30,052 nucleotides of DNA from Anaerolineales bacterium (GTDB lineage: Bacteria > Chloroflexota > Anaerolineae > Anaerolineales > Villigracilaceae). The stretch spans positions 1-30,052 of the forward strand of contig JAICQC010000011.1 of the NCBI GenBank assembly GCA_025938055.1. The letters run 5' to 3'. This document shows, piece after piece, positions 15,879 through 22,770 of the stretch. The notes beneath the pieces were generated by a model, which ran no database searches, was not told the origin of the DNA, and saw nothing but the letters and a program-made list of their open reading frames with translations. The position numbers were made by a program, and so were the translations under genes. Every line of letters starts with the position of its first letter. Positions within the stretch are counted from its first letter, which is position 1.

Positions 15879-16958
15879 TTATTTCCCTGCCGGCAGCACC
15901 TGGACACAATCCTGTGCAAAGTCCACGGTAACTTTCTCCCCTTCGGGAAAGAGTTGTGTAATTCGTGGATCTGTTTCTGTCCCCAGAAGCAGCCGTCCGT
16001 CAACTTCCACGGCGTACTCGATCAGATCGCCAAGATATACCGCGGCGCGCACGATTCCGTGATACAACCCACCGGTCTTTTTGAACTCAATCATCTCCGG
16101 ACGAACAATTAATGTCACAGCTTCTCCCTCATGAAACTCACGCTTGATATTTGAGAGAGTGATTGATTCGCCCAGGGTCTTGACCGTGAGAGCCGAGCCG
16201 TCTTGCGTAAGGACAACGCCGTCGATAAAATTCGCGCGCCCAATAAAATTCGCCACAAACCGGCTGTTGGGAAACCGGTATATCTCGACCGGGCTCCCGA
16301 TCTGTTCAATGACTCCCTCATTCATGACCACGATTCGATCCGAAAGCGTCATTGCCTCGATCTGATCATGCGTGACATAGACGCTGGTAATATTCAATGC
16401 CTTCTGAATCCTGCGGATCTCTGTACGCATCTCTTCCCGCAGTTTTGCATCCAGGTTGGAGAGCGGCTCATCCATCAACAAGACCTTGGGTTCCATCACC
16501 AGTGCCCGCGCCAACGCGACGCGTTGTTGCTGGCCACCGGATAGCTGACCCGGCGCACGATCCCCATATCCCTGAAGGTGAACCAAATCCAGGACCCGGC
16601 TTACCCGCTCTGCAATAATTTTTTTACTCAGTCGTTGCACGTTCAATCCGTACGCAATATTTTCGAAAACTGTCAGGTGCGGGAACAACGCATAGCTTTG
16701 AAAGACCATGGACATATCGCGTTTGTGAGGCGGCAGCGAATTGATTTCCAGACCGTCCAAGGCGATCCTCCCTGCACTGGGAAATTCGAACCCGGCAAGC
16801 ATCCGCAACGTCGTGGTCTTGCCACATCCCGATGGCCCCAGCAGGGTCACTAGTTCTCCTTTTTGAATCTCCAGGTTTACCTCCTGGACAGCCACGACCT
16901 CACCTATGTTGCCCCGCGCAGGAAAAACCTTTGTAATATTCTCCAGGGTCAAATACAT
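15879..16958 (-). CDS. ABC transporter ATP-binding protein, Fe3+/spermidine/sugar-phosphate (FbpC/PotA) type
   Basis: The start is ATG 16958 (MYLTLENITKVFP) with GAGG 8 nt before it; the longer frame to 17021 overlaps the permease. The 359-residue ATPase has Walker A GPSGCGKTT (41-49), the Q-loop in VFQSYALFPH, signature LSGGQQQR (139-146), Walker B LLMDEP (160-165) and the switch His197 in VTHDQ. A C-terminal TOBE domain runs from about residue 240, typical of the subfamily that includes FbpC and PotA and also MalK-like subunits. It powers the fused permease encoded just upstream (25 bp). Because the neighbouring sugar operon lacks an ATPase, it might also serve that importer, which is speculation. 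Confidence 0.93.
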   Translation of the reverse strand: MYLTLENITKVFPARGNIGEVVAVQEVNLEIQKGELVTLLGPSGCGKTTTLRMLAGFEFPSAGRIALDGLEINSLPPHKRDMSMVFQSYALFPHLTVFENIAYGLNVQRLSKKIIAERVSRVLDLVHLQGYGDRAPGQLSGGQQQRVALARALVMEPKVLLMDEPLSNLDAKLREEMRTEIRRIQKALNITSVYVTHDQIEAMTLSDRIVVMNEGVIEQIGSPVEIYRFPNSRFVANFIGRANFIDGVVLTQDGSALTVKTLGESITLSNIKREFHEGEAVTLIVRPEMIEFKKTGGLYHGIVRAAVYLGDLIEYAVEVDGRLLLGTETDPRITQLFPEGEKVTVDFAQDCVQVLPAGK

Positions 16959-16983
16959 TGAATGTTCCTCACTTCTCTGATGA

Positions 16984-19251
16984 CTACAATCCCTGACTGA
17001 GGTCCACACCTTCACGACCACGAAGGAAATGATTGGTTACGACGTTGAGTAGGACGATGGCGATCAAGACAAAGACGATGATCAGCGTGGAGTAGGCAGC
17101 CGCGATGCTCACCCCGCCCTGCTCCCATTCGCTGAGGATGGAGGCTGTCACAATCCTCCATTTTGCGCTAATCAGAAAGATGATGGCAGAAAGGCTCGTC
17201 ATGTGCCTGGTAAAACTAAAGATCAATCCTGCCAGCAGGGCTGGAAGGATGAGCGGTAACGTCACCTTACGGAAGGTGTACTGTGAATCCCCACCCAAAA
17301 TATTGGAAGCCTCCTCAATGGAGGGATCAATCTGCTGCAGGGAGGCCACGCCAGCCCGCACGGAGGCGGGAAGGCTGCGAATGACAAATGCAGCCATGAT
17401 GATGTAAGCGCCGCCCACCAAGGCAAACGGAATCTCCATAAAGGACATGGCGCAGGGAATCATCAAAGCCAGTATTCCCCCGATCACCCGCTGCGCGCGA
17501 TGCTGCAAACCTTGCACGAGAAGGATTCCCGCAAAGATCAGAATAATTGCCAACAGCGAGGGTGGCGGTTGAAAGATAACTTTGATGTGGTCAGAGAACT
17601 GGAAAATTGCGTTGCTCCAGAAGCCGCGTTCGATGCTCCGGCTGAATTCTGCAATAGGCCGGGAAATCGCGTCCGCCCAATTCGTACTCATGACATATAC
17701 CCCTAACAATACGGCGGCCAGAAATCCCACTCTTTTTTTACTGCCCAGGAACAGGAGCGCACCCAGAAGCAGATAAAGCCCTCCCAGCAGATAATAGACC
17801 CGGGCGGCTTCGAGCCGGGTCACCAGAAAGCCCGCGGTGGTCCCTATCAGCAGGATGATCAACCTTTCCCGGGCATCCCTGCCAACCACCAAAACGAAAA
17901 ACATGGCGAGCAGGGCGTAAATGACGATTGCCAGTGCTAGCGGAGGTTTGTTGAAAACCAATATAAAGCCAATCCCCAGGATCGTACCGGGTACCGCTCC
18001 GCCAAGATTTGAGCTGAAGTCCAGGGCCTCCTTACCACTGAAATTCTTTCTGACAACCAGCCAGGCAATGACCATTCCGAGGAAGGCTGCAAACGGGGTT
18101 GCCAGGGCACTTAGAAACGTTGTATCCAGGATCGCTTCGACCCCGCGCGTGACCACCATCGACCAATGCCTTAACGTCGGTGTGAAATCGACCCCCCAGG
18201 TAAAGCTGAAGGAGCCATAGACGATGGTGGCATAGAGCAGGACCACAAAGGCACAGACCAAATAGGCAGCAACATTGAACCCCCAGCGAATGATGGGATC
18301 CTTTTCCGTGATCTGCGCCCCAGACGGCTTGCCGGTGACGGAAATATAAGAGCGACGGCTTACATAATATCTCTGGATCATGAACAAGATCAACGTCGGA
18401 ATGATCAAAATCAGTGATAAGGCGGATGCTTTCTGATAATCGTACTCTCCAATGACTGCCAGGAAGATCTGCGCCGAAAGGACGGTCGTATTACCGGAAA
18501 TAAAGAGAGGGTTGCCCAGATCCGCCAGCGACTCTACAAAAAGCAGCAAAAAAGAACCTGCGATACCGGGAATCAGAAGAGGCAGCGTCACCGTCCGGAA
18601 GATGTGCATGCGGTTCGCGCCCAGACTGGCCGCGGCCTCCTCCATGGATGGGTTCAGGCGCTCGAGCATTGCACGCAGGATCAAATAAGCGACGGAGAAA
18701 AAGGTAATGGTTTGAACGATGACCAATCCATCCAGTCCATAAATATCGTTCATTCCCGGGGCAAAATTGATCCCCAGGACCTTCTTCGTGACCAACCCGC
18801 TCCGCCCGAACAGAAGGATCATGCTCAAGGCAAGGGCAAAGGGCGGAGAGACTGTCGGCAGCAACGCCAGCCAGTGGAGCAGACCCTTGCCTGGCGGGTT
18901 GCAGCGCACGCTCGCGTACGCGAAGATAAAGCCCACCAGGGTCCCAAAGCTGGCCGTGAGCAAACCCATGATCATGGTATCCAGAAAGGCGCGGCGCAAC
19001 CCCGGACCGTAAAAGGTGTCAAAGTAGCGCGCAAAATACGAAAAATCCAAATTGCCTTCGTCCGAGAAGAACCCGCCGGAAACCGTTCGAGCCAGTGGCA
19101 GGATGACGAAAACAAAGATAAAAATTCCAGAGAACAGCAGGCTCATAAACAGCACTGGATCTCTGAAAATCAGTGAAAATTCCTGAAAGCGACGCCTGGC
19201 CCCAACAAATTGTATTTTTGAGGACTTTGGTAACGTCAATGTATTCTTCAT
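16984..19251 (-). CDS. Fused two-domain ABC permease (FbpB/AfuB type) with an extra membrane block
   Basis: The start ATG 19251 follows GGAGGAG closely. The 755-residue product joins two binding-protein-dependent permease domains in one chain, the layout of FbpB/SfuB and AfuB. The first domain has the EAA loop MEEAAASLGANRMHIFRTV (203-221) and the second IEEASNILGGDSQYTFRKV (645-663). In the second domain, the usual run from ILGIGFILVFNKPPLAL (424-440) to IPFALVGGAYIIMAAFVIRS (607-626) is interrupted by about 165 residues containing roughly six extra hydrophobic segments (about 441-456, 464-477, 485-502, 508-521, 565-580 and 589-602). The reading frame is open throughout, so this is a real insertion. 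It works with the binding protein upstream and the ATPase downstream. Confidence 0.9.
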   Translation of the reverse strand: MKNTLTLPKSSKIQFVGARRRFQEFSLIFRDPVLFMSLLFSGIFIFVFVILPLARTVSGGFFSDEGNLDFSYFARYFDTFYGPGLRRAFLDTMIMGLLTASFGTLVGFIFAYASVRCNPPGKGLLHWLALLPTVSPPFALALSMILLFGRSGLVTKKVLGINFAPGMNDIYGLDGLVIVQTITFFSVAYLILRAMLERLNPSMEEAAASLGANRMHIFRTVTLPLLIPGIAGSFLLLFVESLADLGNPLFISGNTTVLSAQIFLAVIGEYDYQKASALSLILIIPTLILFMIQRYYVSRRSYISVTGKPSGAQITEKDPIIRWGFNVAAYLVCAFVVLLYATIVYGSFSFTWGVDFTPTLRHWSMVVTRGVEAILDTTFLSALATPFAAFLGMVIAWLVVRKNFSGKEALDFSSNLGGAVPGTILGIGFILVFNKPPLALAIVIYALLAMFFVLVVGRDARERLIILLIGTTAGFLVTRLEAARVYYLLGGLYLLLGALLFLGSKKRVGFLAAVLLGVYVMSTNWADAISRPIAEFSRSIERGFWSNAIFQFSDHIKVIFQPPPSLLAIILIFAGILLVQGLQHRAQRVIGGILALMIPCAMSFMEIPFALVGGAYIIMAAFVIRSLPASVRAGVASLQQIDPSIEEASNILGGDSQYTFRKVTLPLILPALLAGLIFSFTRHMTSLSAIIFLISAKWRIVTASILSEWEQGGVSIAAAYSTLIIVFVLIAIVLLNVVTNHFLRGREGVDLSQGL

Positions 19252-19267
19252 GCTCCTCCAATTATAC

Positions 19268-19301
19268 AAGACTGGGCGGCACCATGGTGCCGCCCAGTCT
19301 T
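19268..19301 (-). promoter_or_regulatory. Perfect 34-bp palindrome (intercistronic hairpin)
   Basis: Positions 19268-19284 are the exact reverse complement of 19285-19301, centred on CCATGG, with a GGGCGGCACC core. It lies between the stop of the binding-protein gene (19315) and the start of the permease gene (19251). As RNA it forms a stem of about 15 bp with a CATG loop. No T tract follows on the minus strand, so a role in 3' stabilisation of the binding-protein message or partial attenuation is more likely than full termination. Confidence 0.85.
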
Positions 19302-19314
19302 CGGGGATCAATGA

Positions 19315-20454
19315 TTATTCTTTGAGGTTGTCAGCGCCCGCGATCTCGTTCGTAAACTTGTCAACGAACTCCTGCTTATGTTCTCCTGCCCAGATAAAGT
19401 CGTAATCAATAAGATTGACCTCGAGCAGTTCCGGATGGGAGAGTTCGACACCCTGGACGGTCGGAGCCTGGTAGGCGGCATAGACAGGACCCAGTGCCTG
19501 GGCTTCGGGTGTCAGCGCCCAGTCGAACCAAAGTTTTGCCGCCTGGATGTTTTTGGCGCCTTTGATCAATCCCATGCCGCCAATCTCATATCCAGTGCCT
19601 TCCTCGGGGAAGGTCAACACCAGCGGTAATTTGTTGTTCTCGATTTCATTGACAATGTCATGAGAGAATACGATGGCAACAGCCGCTTCACCCTGGCCCA
19701 CAAATTTGGCGGGAGCTGCGCCGCTCTTCGTGTACTGAGCCATCTGCGCGTCATACTGCTGCAAATATTCCCAGCCCGCCTCCTCCCCCCGGATCTGCAA
19801 GACGGTCGCGAGGGCCGTGTAGGATGTGCCTGAAGAAGACGGATGGGCAACCATTACCTGTCCTGTAAATTCAGGCTTCAGCAGGTCGTCCCAGGAGGTA
19901 GGAGCTTCAACACCGGGGTTGGCAGCCAGCCAATCTGTGTTGGTCGCAAAACCAAGCGTGCCCACATAGACACCGACCCACTGGTTGTCTACATCCTTCA
20001 TCTTTGCCGGGTCTGTCAAGTTGGCATAGTTGGGCGAATCGTAGGGCTCCAACAGGCCCTCCCCCTTTGCGGCGACAAAGCTGTCGATGGGGCCGCCCCA
20101 CCAGATATCGAACTGCGGATTATCTTTCTCAGCCTGTACACGGGCAAGAGCTTCCCCGGAGGACATTCGAACGTAGTTGACGGTGATGCCGTATTTGGCT
20201 TCGAATTCCTGCTTCATCCCCTGACACCATTGTTCTTGCGGCGTACATAGAACATTCAGTTCGGTATCAGTGATCTCTGCCGGTGCTTCGGTGGCAGCAG
20301 GTGCTTCGGTGGCTTCCGCTGGTGCCTCAGTGGCTACCTCGGGCGGTTCTGTAGCCACAGAAGGGGCCTCGGTCGCGGCTGGCGCGCAAGCGGAAAGGAT
20401 TGCGGCCAATATCAAAATGTGGATCATCAAGCTGCGGACTCTTTTTGCGGACAT
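19315..20454 (-). CDS. Binding lipoprotein of an Fe3+/hexose-phosphate-type ABC transporter (AfuA-like)
   Basis: The start is ATG 20454 with AAGGAG 7 nt before it. The 379-residue product has a lipoprotein signal with lipobox LSAC (lipid Cys23), then a low-complexity linker of repeated ATEAP units to about residue 62. The mature domain opens ELNVLCTPQEQWCQGMKQEF and carries FDIWWGGPIDS, PSSSGTSYTALATV, YTKSGAAPAKFVGQGEAAV, EEGTGYEIGGMGLIKGAKN and NLIDYDF. This text resembles, from memory, the AfuA group of type-2 binding proteins, some of which bind phosphorylated sugars rather than iron. No clear iron-binding Tyr-Tyr pair is seen. As the first gene of the minus arm of the inositol locus it may bring in inositol, an inositol phosphate or a sugar acid; the ligand is inferred from context only. 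Confidence 0.88.
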   Translation of the reverse strand: MSAKRVRSLMIHILILAAILSACAPAATEAPSVATEPPEVATEAPAEATEAPAATEAPAEITDTELNVLCTPQEQWCQGMKQEFEAKYGITVNYVRMSSGEALARVQAEKDNPQFDIWWGGPIDSFVAAKGEGLLEPYDSPNYANLTDPAKMKDVDNQWVGVYVGTLGFATNTDWLAANPGVEAPTSWDDLLKPEFTGQVMVAHPSSSGTSYTALATVLQIRGEEAGWEYLQQYDAQMAQYTKSGAAPAKFVGQGEAAVAIVFSHDIVNEIENNKLPLVLTFPEEGTGYEIGGMGLIKGAKNIQAAKLWFDWALTPEAQALGPVYAAYQAPTVQGVELSHPELLEVNLIDYDFIWAGEHKQEFVDKFTNEIAGADNLKE

Positions 20455-20548
20455 CTCTCTTCTCCTTGTGAAATAGAGTGGGCTGGGCATAGGTTCATGC
20501 CCTCATTCCAAACTGCAGTCGGTTCGTGCCAGGAATTGAATTAAAGCA

Positions 20549-20577
20549 ATATTAAGGATTTATGCGACTGGTGTCAA
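20549..20577 (-). promoter_or_regulatory. Candidate promoter of the binding-protein/permease/ATPase/kinase operon
   Basis: On the minus strand a perfect -35 TTGACA (20577-20572) is followed after 17 bp by TAATAT (20554-20549), a weak -10. The predicted start near 20542 gives a leader of about 88 nt before ATG 20454. Confidence 0.45.
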
Positions 20578-20664
20578 GTGGGCATGGTTGATGGAAATTA
20601 TCGATCTTCGGGCTTTCTCAAAGTAGGGGAAGTAGGTAAAAAAAAGAGCATCCTCGGGTACGCT

Positions 20665-20681
20665 TTTGTGTATCGCACAAA
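20665..20681. promoter_or_regulatory. Operator-like palindrome TTTGTG-N5-CACAAA
   Basis: TTTGTG (20665-20670) and CACAAA (20676-20681) are exact inverted arms around TATCG. The shape resembles a lac-type operator with an odd centre. It lies about midway between the two divergent promoters and could be an auxiliary repressor or activator site. Confidence 0.4.
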
Positions 20682-20740
20682 TCTTTAACCCCAGGAGTGT
20701 CGCCTGGAGTATAACACACCAGCATGTTAAAGAATCTATT

Positions 20741-20791
20741 GGTGCTCAAATGTCAATATACAAGATCTGGCCATCAATTGACATTTGCACC
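20741..20791. repeat. Inverted repeat enclosing the plus-strand -35 element
   Basis: GGTGCTCAAATGTCAA (20741-20756) mirrors TTGACATTTGCACC (20778-20791): 14 bp match with a 2-nt insertion (TC) in the left arm, and 21 bp lie between the arms. The right arm contains the -35 hexamer TTGACA of the lacI-iol promoter; the left arm presents the same hexamer on the opposite strand. Confidence 0.7.
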
Positions 20792-20806
20792 ATATCTCAT
20801 TAAACT
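20778..20806 (+). promoter_or_regulatory. Promoter of the lacI-iol operon
   Basis: A perfect -35 TTGACA (20778-20783), 17-bp spacer and TAAACT (20801-20806, 4 of 6 matches) predict a start near 20813, just before the 14-bp palindrome and about 29 nt before the TTG start codon. Confidence 0.6.
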
Positions 20807-20816
20807 GTAACCGCAA

Positions 20817-20830
20817 TGCACACGTGTGCA
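20817..20830 (+). promoter_or_regulatory. 14-bp operator-like palindrome before the lacI-iol start
   Basis: TGCACACGTGTGCA is a perfect palindrome with a central CG, as in LacI-family operators. It sits between the predicted start of transcription and the Shine-Dalgarno (AAGGAG, 20831-20836) of the regulator gene, so bound repressor would block early elongation of the whole operon. Confidence 0.65.
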
Positions 20831-20841
20831 AAGGAGTAGGC

Positions 20842-21882
20842 TTGCCTGTTACTATTAAAGATATTGCTCAGAAAGCCGGCGTCTCACATTCCACCGTTTC
20901 CCGAGCCCTGCGTGACAATTCCCTCATTTCGGCAGAAACGAGAAAACTGGTCCAGGAGACTGCTCTGGAACTCAGCTACCTTCCCAGCACGGCTGCGCGC
21001 AGCCTGAAAACTAATCGCTCGCAGGTCCTGGGAGTGATTGTCAGCAATATTGACGATCCCTACTTCAGCGAAATTCTGCAAGGCATGGAAGAGGTTGCCC
21101 AGGCAAGTAGCTACAGTCTGTTCATCTCTGCCTCGCAACATGACCCCGAACGGGAGCAGACGATTGTTAAGGTGATGCGTCAGCACCGTGTGGATGGCGT
21201 GATCATCTGTTCCACACCTTTCAGCGACGAACAGAACCAGCAATTCTCGAAGTATGGGATTCCGATAGTGGTGGTGAACAACCAGTCCGCTGAGGAGTAC
21301 CGCTATTCCATTTACCACGACGATCTGGATGGAAGCCGCCAGATCACACAGCATCTTATCAATCTGGGACATACGAAAATTGCCTATCTGGGAAATTCCC
21401 GCTCCGGTCGCACCACGCAGGACCGTCTGGCTGGTTTCTGCCAGCAGATGCAATTGGCAGGTCTGTCCATTTCGCCGGATTATATGTACGAGATTCCCGG
21501 CAGCGAACCTGAATATACAAGCCGAGCTCTGAATCATTTCTTTGGTCTGCGTGATCGTCCAACTGCCCTCATCTGCTTCAACGACATGATGGCAATTGTC
21601 CTGCTGAAAGCTCTGCAACAGCGTGGAATTCAGGTGCCCGAGGAGTTTTCAATTACCGGGTTCGATAACATCGTTTTCTCTGATTACACCAATCCACCTC
21701 TGACCAGCTTCGACCAGCCAAAACGATTCATCGGACAGAAAGCCGCGGAGCTGTTACTTGGCTTGCTGGAAACAACTCCCGGGAACAATCCGCCCAATCG
21801 AAAGAGCCAGATGCTCAAAGGGAATTTATTGGTTCGAAAATCAACCGCGCCTCCGTCACCAGGCATGGATCAGGAGAATTAA
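20842..21882 (+). CDS. LacI-family transcriptional regulator of the inositol locus
   Basis: The start is taken as TTG 20842, because AAGGAG lies 5 nt before it and translation then gives LPVTIKDIAQKAGVSHSTVS, the exact N-terminus of a LacI helix-turn-helix. A reading from 20785 adds 19 residues unlike the family and would run through the promoter. The 346-residue product then has a hinge helix (LSYLPSTAARSLKTNRS) and a ligand-binding domain (VLGVIVSNIDDPYFSEIL, DGVIICSTPF, TALICFNDMMA, ITGFDNIVFSDYTNPPLTS). It heads the iol operon, and iolB starts directly after its stop. It most likely represses itself and both arms of the locus until an inositol catabolite binds. TTG initiation would lower its level. 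Confidence 0.93.
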   Translation: MPVTIKDIAQKAGVSHSTVSRALRDNSLISAETRKLVQETALELSYLPSTAARSLKTNRSQVLGVIVSNIDDPYFSEILQGMEEVAQASSYSLFISASQHDPEREQTIVKVMRQHRVDGVIICSTPFSDEQNQQFSKYGIPIVVVNNQSAEEYRYSIYHDDLDGSRQITQHLINLGHTKIAYLGNSRSGRTTQDRLAGFCQQMQLAGLSISPDYMYEIPGSEPEYTSRALNHFFGLRDRPTALICFNDMMAIVLLKALQQRGIQVPEEFSITGFDNIVFSDYTNPPLTSFDQPKRFIGQKAAELLLGLLETTPGNNPPNRKSQMLKGNLLVRKSTAPPSPGMDQEN

Positions 21883-22755
21883 ATGCAATCTCGTGCATCC
21901 TCTTTGCTGATTGTCCCGGATTTCAATCACAGGGAATACCTTCGGGTTACACCAGATTCAGCCCACTGGGACCACCTATCCTTTGCCGCGCGCCGGATGA
22001 AACGCGGCGATACGTGGGATTTCGAGACCCACGAAAATGAACTCGCATTAGTGCTCCTCGGCGGAACGTGCCAGGTCACATCAAACATGGGCAGCTGGAC
22101 AGACATTGGCAGACGCCCGAATGTGTTTGCCGGGATGCCGTATACGCTGTACCTCCCACCAAAAACACGTTTCACGGTGCAAGCCACGAGCGCGGAACTC
22201 GATATTGCCTACGGGTGGTGCATAGCTCAAGAGGCGCATCTCGCTCGATTGGTGAAACCGGCAGAAGTCGAGATCGAGATCCGTGGGGGCGGCAATGTCA
22301 CGCGACAGATCAACAAGATGATCCCACCCGGCTTTCCAGCCAGCAGGTTAGTCGTGGTCGAGGTCTATACCCCTTCCGGTAATTGGAGTTCGTACCCGCC
22401 ACACAAACACGATAAGCACATCGTTGATGAAACAGGAAACCTGCTCGAGGCGGATCTGGAGGAGATTTACTTCTACAAGATCGATCGCCCCGAAGGATTT
22501 GCCTACCAGCGGATTTACACCCCTGACCGGAAAATCGATGAGCTGATCCTGGCAAAGGACAGCCACCTTGTTCTTTCTCCGCAGGGCTATCACCCTGTCG
22601 TTGCCGCGCCCGGCTACAACTGTTATTACCTGAATATGCTGGCTGGCTCAGCGCAATCACTCGCCGCGACGGACGATCCCGAGCATACCTGGGTCAAGGC
22701 AACCTGGAAAGAGAAAGACCCGCGCCTGCCTCTTGTGACCATGGACATGGAATAG
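21883..22755 (+). CDS. iolB: 5-deoxy-glucuronate isomerase
   Basis: IolB converts 5-deoxy-D-glucuronate to 2-deoxy-5-keto-D-gluconate in inositol breakdown. The 290-residue product is a two-cupin protein of normal length. The metal-site motif is clear: NWSSYPPHKHD (167-177) with His174 and His176, LEEIYFY with Glu193/Glu194, and GYHPV with His237. The N-terminal cupin (about 15-115) includes FETHENELALVLLGG. The start abuts the regulator's stop codon, with AGGAG 6 nt upstream inside the previous gene, so translation is probably coupled. It is cytoplasmic and follows IolD in the pathway. Confidence 0.95.
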   Translation: MQSRASSLLIVPDFNHREYLRVTPDSAHWDHLSFAARRMKRGDTWDFETHENELALVLLGGTCQVTSNMGSWTDIGRRPNVFAGMPYTLYLPPKTRFTVQATSAELDIAYGWCIAQEAHLARLVKPAEVEIEIRGGGNVTRQINKMIPPGFPASRLVVVEVYTPSGNWSSYPPHKHDKHIVDETGNLLEADLEEIYFYKIDRPEGFAYQRIYTPDRKIDELILAKDSHLVLSPQGYHPVVAAPGYNCYYLNMLAGSAQSLAATDDPEHTWVKATWKEKDPRLPLVTMDME

Positions 22756-22770
22756 ATGAAGGAGATTAAG

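Larger units (their letters stand above)
20455..20841. other. Divergent control region of the inositol locus
   Basis: This 387-bp gap separates the minus arm (transport and kinase) from the plus arm (regulator and iol enzymes). No coding potential is seen. It holds a promoter on each strand, a 14-bp palindrome, an inverted repeat around the plus promoter and a mid-region palindrome, all listed separately. A small hairpin CCAGG/CCTGG (20692-20708) and an A-rich run (20637-20645) are also present. Confidence 0.8.

Noticed and set aside
20280..20390. Short tandem-like repeats (GGTGCTTCGGTGGC type)
   Set aside because: They are the coding sequence of the ATEAP linker of the binding lipoprotein, not a CRISPR or mobile repeat.
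20692..20708. CCAGG/CCTGG hairpin in the divergent control region
   Set aside because: Only 5 bp with no T tract; not a credible terminator.
20884..21618. 244-codon minus-strand ORF across the second LacI gene
   Set aside because: Antisense to an intact regulator; no promoter or ribosome-binding site.
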